Shown here piece by piece: positions 1 to 7,828 of a stretch of DNA of 54,217 bases (positions are counted from its first letter, which is position 1; each line of letters starts with the position of its first letter). The position numbers were made by a program, and so were the translations under genes. Below the pieces are notes generated by a model. It saw nothing but the letters and a program-made list of their open reading frames with translations. It ran no database searches and was not told where the DNA came from. The stretch spans positions 1 to 54,217 of the forward strand of contig CAYJNQ010000010.1 of the NCBI GenBank assembly GCA_964371725.1. Reading direction: 5' to 3'. Origin of the DNA: JAAYCI01 sp964371725. Its GTDB lineage: Bacteria; Bacillota; Clostridia; Oscillospirales; Ruminococcaceae.

Positions 1-5
1 AATAG

Positions 6-40
6 AAAAAGTGCCGTTATAGAAACTTAGTTCCTATAAC
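6..40 (-). terminator. weak terminator-like hairpin after tRNA-Pro
   Basis: A 7-bp inverted repeat (GTTATAG at 16-22 and CTATAAC at 34-40) lies just downstream of tRNA-Pro. On the minus strand it is followed, after GGCAC, by a run of five T (complement of 6-10). The stem is A/T-rich and the T run is offset by a few bases, so this is a weak candidate. Confidence 0.35.
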
Positions 41-51
41 AACACTCTGAC

Positions 52-127
52 TGGTCGGAGTGACAGGATTTGAACCTGCGGCATCCTGGTCCCAAACCAG
101 GCGCGCTACCAACTGCGCTACACCCCG
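52..127 (-). tRNA. tRNA-Pro (anticodon TGG)
   Basis: Read on the minus strand the sequence folds as a full cloverleaf. The 7-bp acceptor pairs CGGGGTG with CACTCCG, with one G-T wobble. The anticodon stem is CCTGG/CCAGG around a loop with TGG, and the T-arm carries GGTTCAAATCC. The discriminator is A and the 3' CCA is encoded (complement of 52-54). It has its own promoter at 169-197. Confidence 0.95.
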
Positions 128-168
128 AAGCCTTTTTTTGTTAGAAGAAAGTGGCGAAAACCTTTTCT

Positions 169-197
169 ATTATAGAATGTTTTTTTTCATTCGTCAA
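169..197 (-). promoter_or_regulatory. sigma-A type promoter for tRNA-Pro
   Basis: On the minus strand TTGACG (complement of 192-197) is separated by exactly 17 bp from a perfect TATAAT (complement of 169-174). The predicted start site is about 35 bp upstream of the tRNA 5' end. Near-consensus boxes suit a strongly expressed tRNA. Confidence 0.75.
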
Positions 198-270
198 CAC
201 TCTTTTCTTTTGACATGAAATTTTCTGCCACGCACAATGTGTATGTTCGGTAGATTTTTGTCGAAACAAG

Positions 271-279
271 TGCTATACT
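271..279 (+). promoter_or_regulatory. possible extended -10 promoter for the FIST-EAL gene
   Basis: TGC followed by TATACT forms an extended -10 element (TGnTATACT). No good -35 box is seen at normal spacing. It lies about 125 bp upstream of the chosen start at 405 and diverges from the tRNA-Pro promoter. Confidence 0.35.
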
Positions 280-404
280 ATAAGGGAAAGTTACCTTGAT
301 TTTTAAAGTAAAATGGCTCCCGCAAAATGAAATGGCTCGGGCACAGAAAAGCATTCCGAGACCGGTTTTGGGTGCCCTCACTTGAAATACTTTGGAGAAT
401 AAAA

Positions 405-2957
405 ATGCTGAGATGGGTTCAACTATATAAAAACAGTGCCGAGCTGGATGCCTATCTGGCCGGTTGTCGCTTTAACAAGGAGGCGACTTGCCTAGTAAAA
501 CTTTTCACCTCTGTATTAAGCCCTCAGCAGGCGGTTGCGGCTGCAAAAGAGATAAAAACACTTTTGCCAAACGCAACCATAGTGGGCTCTTCCTCCGCAA
601 AGGCCGTTCTTTTCAACGGTGAACAGCGGGAGCATGAAACCATCGTCATCATCGAAACTTATCAGCGCCTACAAATTCAAGTGGAAAAATTCCCCTATAA
701 AGGCATTTGTGAAAGACAATTGGCAAAGCAGGTGCACAGCGCTTTTTGCGAGGGCAAAGACCATGAGCCCGCTTTGGTACACATTTTGTTTGCAAACCCA
801 CAGGTAGATGTGGACAGTTCCGGTTTTGATGTAAACCGTTTTGTTTGCGAAGCAAACAACTTCACGCCTTTCTTAAGGCTTTGCGGCGGCATTGCCGGAG
901 ATTTATACGAGCAGGGTATTCCGGGTTACGTGTTCGACGAAACCGGTGTGCTTGATTTTGGAGCCATTGCCTTTGTTGCCACGGACAAAGCTGTTCACGA
1001 TTTTGTGGGTGTGTCAAATTCCATGGAAACCCTAAGCTCTGTTTTTGAAATCACAAAAACAGAGGATGTTTTCATAGACGAGGTGGAGGGGCATCCGGCG
1101 CTGGATTGGGTTTATGATTTTTTAGAGCTGGAAGAGGACAAGCGGGTTGGCTACCAAACTGTGGAAGACACCATCAAATACGATTATTTGCTCCATTTCC
1201 CTTTGGTGATTGAAAACACCGGCGGCAGTGGGCGCTTCGCGAGATTCGATGAAAAACAACACAAACTGGGGCTGTATCATGCAAGGCTCGATAACCATAC
1301 AAAGTTCAGGATGGGTTATGTAAACCCCATGAAAACGGTGCAGGAAACAAGGCAGCTATGTGAGGATTTGCTGGACACCCCCACTGAATACCTGTTTGCG
1401 TATGTTTGCTTGTTTCGCAAGCTGTGCCTGAACAACTGTGCTAAGTGGGAGCTTATGCCGTTTCAAAAATACGATCTTTGCGGTATTTTTATGATGGGCG
1501 AAATCGCCTGTCAAAACGGGTGCAACTGTTTCCACAATGGTGCTTGTGTTTTAACGGGAATTGCCGAAAATGAAAAATACATTTTGCCCGATGTGCATTG
1601 CCTGGACAACACAGACCCGCTCAAAGATGACCTTGTTTTTTTAAAAAAAGCCAAAGACAAAGGAAAGGCATATCTGCAATCAAAAGGCACCCATTTGGTT
1701 TTGTCTGCCGACAATGAGCAGATGCTTACCAAGTACAACAATATAGATGAATACACCGGGCTCTATAATTTTTATCAGTTTGAAGAGGATAAAATCTCGA
1801 ATAAATACAACAAATTGTTGCTTGTGGAGAGTTTGACGGCAGACAGTTCCATTGCCATTTACGGACACCAAAAATACTATGAAGCCATGCGAGATGTGAT
1901 TGCCACCGTGCAAGGCTTTTTAAAAGAAAATAAGTTGTCTGACCACCTAAACTCTTACACCCTCAACTATAAAACCAATATTTTGGCGGCCAGCGTCAGT
2001 GTTTCCGAAGAATATTTCTTGGAATGCACCCGTCTTTTGTATGAGAAATTTGAATATGTTTTGTCTTCTAAAGAAAATATTTCGGGTGTTTTGCGGTTCG
2101 TGTCTGTATTAAACCAAGACAATTTGATAGAAGCCGGCATGAATATGTTGCTGGCCAACACAAGCCAAGACAACAATTATTTGGTGTGTGATTATTCTGT
2201 AGGCGGCAATCAAACGGTTGCAGAGGAATCGAATATAATAGATGTTTTAAGCCGTGCCATCAACAAACGAACCGTGATTCCGTTTTATCAAGGGATTCGA
2301 AACAACAAAACGGGGAAAATTGACAAATATGAAGCACTGATGCGTGTTGTTGACAGCACCGGTAAAGTATACACACCGTTTTCGTTCATGGAGATTGCCA
2401 AAAAATATAAATATTACGGCCGAATTAGCCAAATGATGGTGAGGCGAGTTCTCGAGGATTTTCAAAACAGGCCCGAATCGGTTTCTTTGAACATCACCTT
2501 GCATGATGTTCAATCAAAGTCCTTTAGAACGTGGCTTTTTGAAACCTTACAAAACTACCCAAACCCACAGCGAATCGTGTTCGAAATTGTTGAAACAGAG
2601 AACTACCATTCTGTAGAACTTCTTGTGGACTTTGTGTGCGAAATTCGCAAATTGGGCTGTGCCATTGCCATCGACGATTTCGGCTCCGGTTATTCCACCT
2701 TGGCCGCCGTCATCAACTTACGCCCGGATTATATCAAAATTGATGGTAGCATCATTCGCGGCCTATTGACCAATGAAGAAAGCCTTATCATTCTCAACAC
2801 CATTCGATATTTAGCCCAGCAACTGGGGGTAGAAACGGTTGCCGAATTTGTAGAAACCAAAGAATTGCAACAGGTTGTAGAGTTGTATACCATCAGTTAC
2901 TCGCAAGGATATTATTTCGCAAAGCCCGAGCCCATCGAGCTTTTGCCACCCGTGTAA
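405..2957 (+). CDS. FIST-domain sensor with C-terminal EAL (c-di-GMP phosphodiesterase)
   Basis: An 850-residue soluble signalling protein. Residues ~10-200 fit FIST_N and ~210-400 FIST_C, a sensory domain proposed to bind small ligands. A poorly conserved GGDEF-like stretch follows (~480-590), without a GGDEF motif. Residues ~615-850 are an EAL domain that keeps the E643-A-L motif and D757-D758-F-G-S-G-Y-S, so it is probably an active phosphodiesterase hydrolysing c-di-GMP. I chose ATG 405 over the in-frame ATG 327 because GGAG sits 7 bases upstream and the FIST fold begins there. Odd feature: nine cysteines between C335 and C399 of FIST_C, around the GEIA and FHNG motifs, which suggests a bound metal or Fe-S cluster (inference). 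No signal peptide or membrane segment is seen. Confidence 0.88.
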   Translation: MLRWVQLYKNSAELDAYLAGCRFNKEATCLVKLFTSVLSPQQAVAAAKEIKTLLPNATIVGSSSAKAVLFNGEQREHETIVIIETYQRLQIQVEKFPYKGICERQLAKQVHSAFCEGKDHEPALVHILFANPQVDVDSSGFDVNRFVCEANNFTPFLRLCGGIAGDLYEQGIPGYVFDETGVLDFGAIAFVATDKAVHDFVGVSNSMETLSSVFEITKTEDVFIDEVEGHPALDWVYDFLELEEDKRVGYQTVEDTIKYDYLLHFPLVIENTGGSGRFARFDEKQHKLGLYHARLDNHTKFRMGYVNPMKTVQETRQLCEDLLDTPTEYLFAYVCLFRKLCLNNCAKWELMPFQKYDLCGIFMMGEIACQNGCNCFHNGACVLTGIAENEKYILPDVHCLDNTDPLKDDLVFLKKAKDKGKAYLQSKGTHLVLSADNEQMLTKYNNIDEYTGLYNFYQFEEDKISNKYNKLLLVESLTADSSIAIYGHQKYYEAMRDVIATVQGFLKENKLSDHLNSYTLNYKTNILAASVSVSEEYFLECTRLLYEKFEYVLSSKENISGVLRFVSVLNQDNLIEAGMNMLLANTSQDNNYLVCDYSVGGNQTVAEESNIIDVLSRAINKRTVIPFYQGIRNNKTGKIDKYEALMRVVDSTGKVYTPFSFMEIAKKYKYYGRISQMMVRRVLEDFQNRPESVSLNITLHDVQSKSFRTWLFETLQNYPNPQRIVFEIVETENYHSVELLVDFVCEIRKLGCAIAIDDFGSGYSTLAAVINLRPDYIKIDGSIIRGLLTNEESLIILNTIRYLAQQLGVETVAEFVETKELQQVVELYTISYSQGYYFAKPEPIELLPPV

Positions 2958-3004
2958 CCCTTCTTGACTAAATTTGCAGGCCCAAGCACCAATAGGAGAA
3001 AACC

Positions 3005-3370
3005 ATGTACGAATGTAAGCAATCAGGCTATCCTTATCAAACCGGCGAAATGCCACAGGAGCTAAAAAAATGGAACTGGGGAGCCTTTTCTTTGAACATC
3101 TGGTGGGGAATCGGGCATAGAAGTTATCTCACCTTTTTATGCTTGCTCCCAATATTAAATTTGATTTGGCCGTTTGTTTGTGGCGCAAAAGGGAATGAAT
3201 GGGCCTGGCAAAACGGAAATTATATAGATATCCATCATTTCAATGCCGTGATGGAGCCGTGGAACCGTGCCGGAAAAATTATGTTTATCTTCTCGGTTTG
3301 CTTCTTTTGCCTGTATTTTCTTTTCATTCTTTTGTTTCTGCTTCTCAGTGCGTTTTCCGCCACACGATAG
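3005..3370 (+). CDS. small membrane protein of unknown function
   Basis: A 121-residue protein with RBS GGAG at 2995-2998 before ATG 3005. The N-terminus is polar (Tyr/Gln/Glu), then comes a Trp-rich stretch with WNWGAFSLNIWWGIG (residues ~24-38). Two hydrophobic segments follow, ~42-60 and ~94-117. The pattern of a WNWGAF motif, one helix, then GxKGNEWAW is one I recognise from short uncharacterised Firmicute membrane proteins, some related to DUF2628-like families. It has no known enzymatic motif. It starts 47 bp after the FIST-EAL gene and may be co-transcribed with it, but it need not share its function. Confidence 0.6.
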   Translation: MYECKQSGYPYQTGEMPQELKKWNWGAFSLNIWWGIGHRSYLTFLCLLPILNLIWPFVCGAKGNEWAWQNGNYIDIHHFNAVMEPWNRAGKIMFIFSVCFFCLYFLFILLFLLLSAFSATR

Positions 3371-3416
3371 CCTTGTTTTGCACAAAAAAGGCAAAGTTCG
3401 CCTAACAAAAGGCAGT

Positions 3417-3448
3417 GTGGTTCGTATATCATAATAAGTGGTTCGTAT
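3417..3448 (+). repeat. two 11-bp direct repeats (GTGGTTCGTAT), 21 bp apart
   Basis: GTGGTTCGTAT occurs at 3417-3427 and again at 3438-3448. The start-to-start spacing of 21 bp is two helical turns, so a protein could bind both copies on the same face of the DNA. The pair ends 30 bp before the start of the small gene that leads into the ECF sigma gene. No sigma-A promoter is obvious here, so this may be the operator or an ECF-type promoter region of that unit. Confidence 0.45.
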
Positions 3449-3478
3449 GCACAAAGACAAATAAAGGTGGTGAGTGGT

Positions 3479-3673
3479 TTGAAACCGGATTTAGCCGAGC
3501 TGTTTGCAATGCAGCGCTTTGCGCAAGACGAACACTTAGCACAACTAATTGAACAATGTGAACAGGACTGTTGCTTTGCCAAAACGCAAGAAGAACTGAG
3601 CGACGATGAATTGCAATTGTTTGCAGCCGGAGACATCCCCTATGACACAAAGGGGGAATGGCCGCATGTCTAA
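3479..3673 (+). CDS. small acidic protein upstream of ECF sigma factor
   Basis: A 64-residue acidic protein with no family I recognise. It contains a helical Glu/Gln/Leu-rich stretch (LAQLIEQCEQD, with a CC pair just after) and an acidic LSDDELQLF segment. The start is taken as TTG 3479 rather than GTG 3467, because a near-perfect Shine-Dalgarno (AAAGGTGGTGAG, 3463-3474) is correctly spaced only for the TTG. Its last codons overlap the ATG of the ECF sigma gene by 8 bp, so translation is probably coupled. By position it could be a regulator or anti-sigma partner, but no transmembrane segment or zinc motif of a known anti-sigma family is present. That role is inference only. Confidence 0.55.
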   Translation: MKPDLAELFAMQRFAQDEHLAQLIEQCEQDCCFAKTQEELSDDELQLFAAGDIPYDTKGEWPHV

Positions 3674-4160
3674 ACCGCTGGACATGGAAGAAATATATCT
3701 GAGCTACCAAAAAAAGGTGGAAGGATATATAGCAAAACGGGTAAGCAATCAAGCGGATGCACAAGAGTTGGTTTCCGAGGTGTTTTCCAAAGTGTTGGCC
3801 GGGCTGTGGCGTTATGATGAACAGCGGGCCAGTGTGTCTACTTGGATATATACCATCGCCAAAAACACGGTATACGACTATTACCGACACCACAAAAATG
3901 AAACCTGGGCAGACGATGCCTATGAAAAATCCGACGAGAACCTTCTGCCGGAGGATATGCTTTTAAAAAAAGAACAGTTGGCACAGCTTGCAACGGCCCT
4001 TGAAAAATTGCCGGAGCGAGAGCGCAACATTCTGATTTTACGGTTTTACCATGATATGCCGGCCAAAGAAGTGGCCCAGCGTGTTGGGGTAAGTTACGCA
4101 AACGTACGCTATCTTCAATCGATTGCTTTAAAAAAATTGCAACATCTTATGCAATTGTGA
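3666..4160 (+). CDS. ECF-type RNA polymerase sigma factor
   Basis: A 164-residue sigma-70 family protein with only regions 2 and 4, as in extracytoplasmic-function sigma factors. Region 2 spans ~8-75 (acidic QELVSEVF, then the promoter-melting WIYTIAKNTVYDYYR). Region 4 spans ~108-160 (LPERERNILILRF, then helix-turn-helix AKEVAQRVGVSYANVRY). It would direct RNA polymerase to a small regulon. ATG 3666 was chosen because AGGGGG lies 9 bases upstream and the region 2 homology begins there. The open frame extends back to 3606 without such support. It overlaps the 64-residue gene by 8 bp. The cognate signal is unknown and no classic anti-sigma gene follows: the next genes are tRNAs. Confidence 0.88.
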   Translation: MSKPLDMEEIYLSYQKKVEGYIAKRVSNQADAQELVSEVFSKVLAGLWRYDEQRASVSTWIYTIAKNTVYDYYRHHKNETWADDAYEKSDENLLPEDMLLKKEQLAQLATALEKLPERERNILILRFYHDMPAKEVAQRVGVSYANVRYLQSIALKKLQHLMQL

Positions 4161-4194
4161 TTGACATTGACCCAATATTATGCTATCCTATTAA
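4161..4194 (+). promoter_or_regulatory. promoter(s) for tRNA-His/tRNA-Gln
   Basis: TTGACA at 4161-4166 lies 17 bp from TATCCT at 4184-4189. An overlapping alternative is TTGACC at 4167-4172 and TATTAA at 4189-4194, with 16 bp between. It begins right after the sigma-factor stop codon, about 70 bp before tRNA-His. Confidence 0.65.
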
Positions 4195-4263
4195 AGCGTC
4201 ATCCATGTGCACACAATCGCGTTTTATCCATACGTGATTTTGGATGCCACGGTTTCTTATGTG

Positions 4264-4340
4264 GTGGGTATAGCTCAGATGGTTAGAGTGCCAGGTTGTG
4301 GCCCTGGAGGCCGTGGGTTCAAATCCCATTATCCACCCCA
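4264..4340 (+). tRNA. tRNA-His (anticodon GTG)
   Basis: A full cloverleaf. The acceptor pairs GTGGGTA with TATCCAC, the anticodon stem is CCAGG/CCTGG around TTGTGGC, and the T-loop is TTCAAAT. The discriminator is C and the 3' CCA is encoded. A G at 4263 is available as the extra G-1 that histidine tRNAs need. Confidence 0.95.
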
Positions 4341-4377
4341 TTTATAAAAGCGGGCGATTTGTTCGCTTTTATTATAC

Positions 4378-4452
4378 TGGCCTGTCGGCAAGCGGTAAGC
4401 CACCAGACTTTGACTCTGGCATTCGTAGGTTCGAATCCTGCCAGGCCAACCA
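4378..4452 (+). tRNA. tRNA-Gln (anticodon TTG)
   Basis: A full cloverleaf. The acceptor pairs TGGCCTG with CAGGCCA, the anticodon stem is CCAGA/TCTGG around CTTTGAC, and the T-loop is TTCGAAT. The discriminator is A with encoded CCA. It lies 37 bp after tRNA-His and probably shares its transcript. Confidence 0.95.
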
Positions 4453-4490
4453 AGTCGTTGCGGATCCATCGGTTCGCAACGACTTTTTTT
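4453..4490 (+). terminator. rho-independent terminator after tRNA-Gln
   Basis: A 10-bp perfect stem, AGTCGTTGCG (4453-4462) with CGCAACGACT (4475-4484), is followed by a run of seven T. It ends the His-Gln tRNA transcript. Confidence 0.9.
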
Positions 4491-4498
4491 GTGCAAAT

Positions 4499-4540
4499 AA
4501 ATCGGGGTTGTTTCAATGCACTTGAAACAACCCCGATTTT
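4499..4540 (-). terminator. long hairpin terminator, possibly bidirectional
   Basis: The arms AAATCGGGGTTGTTTCAA (from 4499) and its complement (ending 4539) form a stem of about 18 bp with a short loop. It begins 1-2 bases after the stop codon of the minus-strand methyltransferase gene. On the minus strand the stem is followed by TTTATTTG, on the plus strand by TTTTCTC. It separates the tRNA unit from the convergent gene. Confidence 0.75.
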
Positions 4541-4541
4541 C

Positions 4542-5354
4542 TCATTTGCAGTAATGTACCGCCAAGCGGCGAACATGCTTCTCCGTGCTGCCACAGCAGC
4601 CGCCAATCCATACATCGCCCAGCTCTTCAATGCCGGAAAACTGCTGTGCAAACAAATTTGCATCTTCATAGCAGATATCCCCCTCTTCGAACTGTGGCAA
4701 CCCTGCGTTGGGCTTGAAAACAATGGGCAAATCCGTATATTTCCGGAATGTTTTTGCAATCGGCAAAGACAGGTTTGGCTCCAGTGAACAATTCAGCCCA
4801 ATGGCCTTAAGTGGATACTGTGAAAGTCTATCCACCATATCTTGCACCGAGTTTCCCATCATGGTTTTTCCAATCTCCATAAAAGTCATGGAACAAAGAA
4901 TGGGAATACCAAAAGGCACGGCCTGTTTCACGGCCAATTCCAGCATGTTTAAATCCATAAAGGTTTCAAAAAAAATATAATCCGGTTTTTCCGCCGCACC
5001 GGCTGTTAGAATTTCTCGATACTGGTTTTCGCAGTCCTCTTCACTCAAATCGCCGTATGGCTCTAACAGCTCTGAAAAGGGGCCTATGTCCAGCGCCACC
5101 TCCCCCTTGCCTTCTGCGGCTTTTTTTGCAAGCTCCACGCCTTTTGCCACAACATCGGCAAGGGGAAAAGTAAGTTTTCCGTAGCGGTTGGCACTAAAGG
5201 TATTGCTGCAAATTACATTTGCACCGGCGTCGATATAACTTTTATGTAGGGCCAAAACACGTGCTTCATCTGTCAGGCTCAGCTGCGAAACCACATCGCC
5301 AGCATTTTCCATCAAATTGCTACCAATAGCACCATCCATAATAACAACCGCCAT
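4542..5354 (-). CDS. homocysteine S-methyltransferase family protein
   Basis: A 270-residue TIM-barrel zinc methyltransferase, related to the N-terminal homocysteine-binding module of MetH and to betaine-homocysteine methyltransferase. The family zinc ligands are visible: Cys189 in LNCS, and Cys253-Cys254 in GGCCG near the C-terminus. The N-terminal motif MDGAIGSNL also fits. It would transfer a methyl group to the thiol of homocysteine or a similar thiol. Length is at the short end for single-domain members. The start is supported by GAGGAGG just upstream (complement of 5361-5367). No MetH cobalamin domain, methylene-THF reductase or folate domain is adjacent, so the methyl donor is unknown. 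The upstream gene on the same strand is the dCache-EAL protein, 30 bp away. Confidence 0.85.
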   Translation of the reverse strand: MAVVIMDGAIGSNLMENAGDVVSQLSLTDEARVLALHKSYIDAGANVICSNTFSANRYGKLTFPLADVVAKGVELAKKAAEGKGEVALDIGPFSELLEPYGDLSEEDCENQYREILTAGAAEKPDYIFFETFMDLNMLELAVKQAVPFGIPILCSMTFMEIGKTMMGNSVQDMVDRLSQYPLKAIGLNCSLEPNLSLPIAKTFRKYTDLPIVFKPNAGLPQFEEGDICYEDANLFAQQFSGIEELGDVWIGGCCGSTEKHVRRLAVHYCK

Positions 5355-5384
5355 CGTAACCTCCTCACAGCTTCCAAACTGTTT

Positions 5385-7595
5385 TTACAATTGATCAAAA
5401 TATAACTTTTCAAACTCACCAATGGGAAGCGGTTTTGAAAAAAGATACCCTTGTGCGGCCTCGCAGTTGATTTTCCTTAGGAAATCCTCTTGCTGTTTTT
5501 CTTCAATTCCCTCGGCCACCGTATACATCCCCAGTTTTCCGGCAAGCTTCACAATGCTTTCCACCACCATATCACCGCGGCTGTGCTCCTCTTCATCCTC
5601 CACTTCCACAAAAAAACTTCTGTCCAGCTTTAATGTGTCCACCTCGAAATTTTTGAGCATTCCCAGGGAGGAATAACCGGACCCAAAGTCATCAATGGAA
5701 ACCAAAAATCCTGCTTTGTGTATTTTTTTAAGCAACACACGCAGTTCTTTTTCATTTTCCATCACCGTGCTTTCTGTAAGCTCTATTTCTATATACTTCG
5801 GATTCACACCATAAGAGAACACAATGTTCTCAAGTTCTTTCACAAAGTTTTTGTTTTGAATGTGCAAGCGTGAAAAATTTACCGAAACCGGAATGCAGTT
5901 TTGCCCTTTTTCTTTCCAAGATTTCAGTGTTTTGCAAACATTTTTCAGCATATATCGGTCCAGCTCCACGATAAAACCGTTTTGCTCAAACAACGGAATG
6001 AATTCGTTCGGATATACCATACTCCCATTTGCTTCCACCCATCTCACAAGAGCCTCAGCGCCGATAATTCCGCGGTTCGCCACACTGTACTTTGGTTGCA
6101 AATACACCTGAAATTCTTCTTGTTCAAGTGCTTTGTGCATTTTATTGGCAATTTCCGTGTCTCTCAAAACTTTTTTCGTAAAGCTTTCGTCATAGTTCCA
6201 AATGAAACTGCCCCCATCTTTTTTGGCAAACGAATGGGCAATGTTGGTTTTGTTTACCATGTCGTTCACGTCGCACTCGCCCGCTCTTACAAAGTAACGC
6301 CCATAGCGGAATGTAAACTGGTGCTCGGCCAACTGCGGCAACAGGGTTTTAAAGTGTGCTTCATATTCTTTTGAGCTTTTATCCAAATTCTCGAAAAGGT
6401 CGCTTTCCGCAAAAAACATGAACTCCTCGGCCGACACCCTCGCCTGCACAAAACTTTTATCCTCCACAGATTTTCCCGTTTGCGCAATGGCACAAATCAC
6501 TTGATTTCCCTGTTCATATCCGAACATCTCGTTAACAGCCTTGAAATTTACCATGTCCATTTTCACCATGGCATATTGTTTATCGGGCTCTTTTTCAAGC
6601 GCCTGTGCCACCAACATTTTGAATTTCAGCAAATTGGGAATTCCCGTCATTTCGTCGTAGTAGGCAACTTTTTCCAGCTCTTTTGCAGAGCGATTTTTGG
6701 ATAGCACCACGTATAAAATGGCGCTAAAGGCAAACGCGATAAGCAAGATACTTGTTAAAATCATGCTCCTTGAAATATTCTGGGCACTGTCTAGCACACT
6801 TTCCTCTGAAATCTCAAAAAACAACATCCAATCATTAATTTCAAGCGGCCTATACTCGCCATATTTTTGCACACCGCCAATGCTATACGAAATGCTTCCG
6901 GCATTTCCGTTTTGGAAATCACTTACAACGCTTTCAAAGGATGCACCTTCTTCAAACTCCGCACTTCTGAACGCATCAAAACTAAGCACAAATTCATTGG
7001 TGCTTAGTACAATTTGGCTGTCGCTGTCCACCACCAAGTTCAGGCCCCGTTCATCTGTGAAGTTGGTTAACAAAGAAGACATGTATTCCGCACAATATTC
7101 CACAGCCAAAACACCAACAATTTCTCCCTGCCTCACAATGGGAACCGACACCGTGAACACGTCTTCCCCCGTGTAAGGAGAAACATGCATTTGTGTTGCA
7201 AAGGACTCGCCGCGCATGGCTGCCTCAAAATAATCCGTGCTTGCAACATCGACCTGCTCCCCTGTATCCAAAAGTGCTTTGCCCGCTTCGTCTGCTATCA
7301 AAACTGCCTGTAGCTGCAAAGATTCCTTTTTGCTGTTGATAAACTCTAAGGCCACTTCTTCTTCATCCCCGATGATGAGTAGTGTTTCCGACATCCCCAC
7401 AAGGCTTAAAAGCATGTTTTCCACTTGCCGATTCAGCGCCAATTGCTGCTGCGTTGCCATATCTGCCAATGTGGTTCGCACCGATTTTTCAAGCTCATCA
7501 TTGACTGTGTTGTTAAAACGAACCAAACTATATGCAATGGCCACAAAGAAAATCATCCCCAGCGCAATGGTAACAATAAAATTTTTGTTTTTCAT
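5385..7595 (-). CDS. membrane dCache-GGDEF(degenerate)-EAL protein
   Basis: A 736-residue membrane protein. A transmembrane helix at ~5-25 precedes an extracytoplasmic dCache-like sensor (~30-270). A second helix at ~275-300 leads to a GGDEF domain whose signature is lost: the equivalent region reads RVSAEEFMF. The C-terminal EAL domain (~486-736) keeps E514-A-L and D635-D636-F-G-S-G-Y-S. It therefore probably senses an external ligand and hydrolyses c-di-GMP, with the GGDEF region acting at most as a GTP-binding regulator (inference). ATG 7595 was chosen because GGAAGGA lies 5 bases upstream. The open frame continues to 7769 but carries no RBS there and would put 58 polar residues before the first helix. 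Confidence 0.88.
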   Translation of the reverse strand: MKNKNFIVTIALGMIFFVAIAYSLVRFNNTVNDELEKSVRTTLADMATQQQLALNRQVENMLLSLVGMSETLLIIGDEEEVALEFINSKKESLQLQAVLIADEAGKALLDTGEQVDVASTDYFEAAMRGESFATQMHVSPYTGEDVFTVSVPIVRQGEIVGVLAVEYCAEYMSSLLTNFTDERGLNLVVDSDSQIVLSTNEFVLSFDAFRSAEFEEGASFESVVSDFQNGNAGSISYSIGGVQKYGEYRPLEINDWMLFFEISEESVLDSAQNISRSMILTSILLIAFAFSAILYVVLSKNRSAKELEKVAYYDEMTGIPNLLKFKMLVAQALEKEPDKQYAMVKMDMVNFKAVNEMFGYEQGNQVICAIAQTGKSVEDKSFVQARVSAEEFMFFAESDLFENLDKSSKEYEAHFKTLLPQLAEHQFTFRYGRYFVRAGECDVNDMVNKTNIAHSFAKKDGGSFIWNYDESFTKKVLRDTEIANKMHKALEQEEFQVYLQPKYSVANRGIIGAEALVRWVEANGSMVYPNEFIPLFEQNGFIVELDRYMLKNVCKTLKSWKEKGQNCIPVSVNFSRLHIQNKNFVKELENIVFSYGVNPKYIEIELTESTVMENEKELRVLLKKIHKAGFLVSIDDFGSGYSSLGMLKNFEVDTLKLDRSFFVEVEDEEEHSRGDMVVESIVKLAGKLGMYTVAEGIEEKQQEDFLRKINCEAAQGYLFSKPLPIGEFEKLYFDQL

Positions 7596-7752
7596 GAAAA
7601 TCCTTCCAAACCTATACAAGTAATTGCCTAAAGGCATTCCAAAACGGTTAAAGTTAATTTTATCACCATTATGCAACAATGTCAAGATTTTTAGTTCGAT
7701 ATCATACGATAAATCGATAATTTGCAAATTATCTCTCCGCAAAGTCTCGGTC

Positions 7753-7781
7753 TTGTATTTTGACGGCACTTAAAGTATAAT
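7753..7781 (+). promoter_or_regulatory. sigma-A promoter for lpdA-like gene
   Basis: TTGTAT (7753-7758), a 17-bp spacer, and a perfect TATAAT (7776-7781). The predicted transcription start lies near 7788, about 40 bp upstream of the ATG at 7829. Confidence 0.75.
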
Positions 7782-7828
7782 AATATTTGTATGGTCACAA
7801 TAAAGGATAGCATATTGAGGGGGGCATC

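Noticed and set aside
3666..4160. ECF sigma as the FecI partner of the FecR-domain protein
   Set aside because: They are 11 kb apart with other operons between, and no TonB receptor is seen; a link is not supported.
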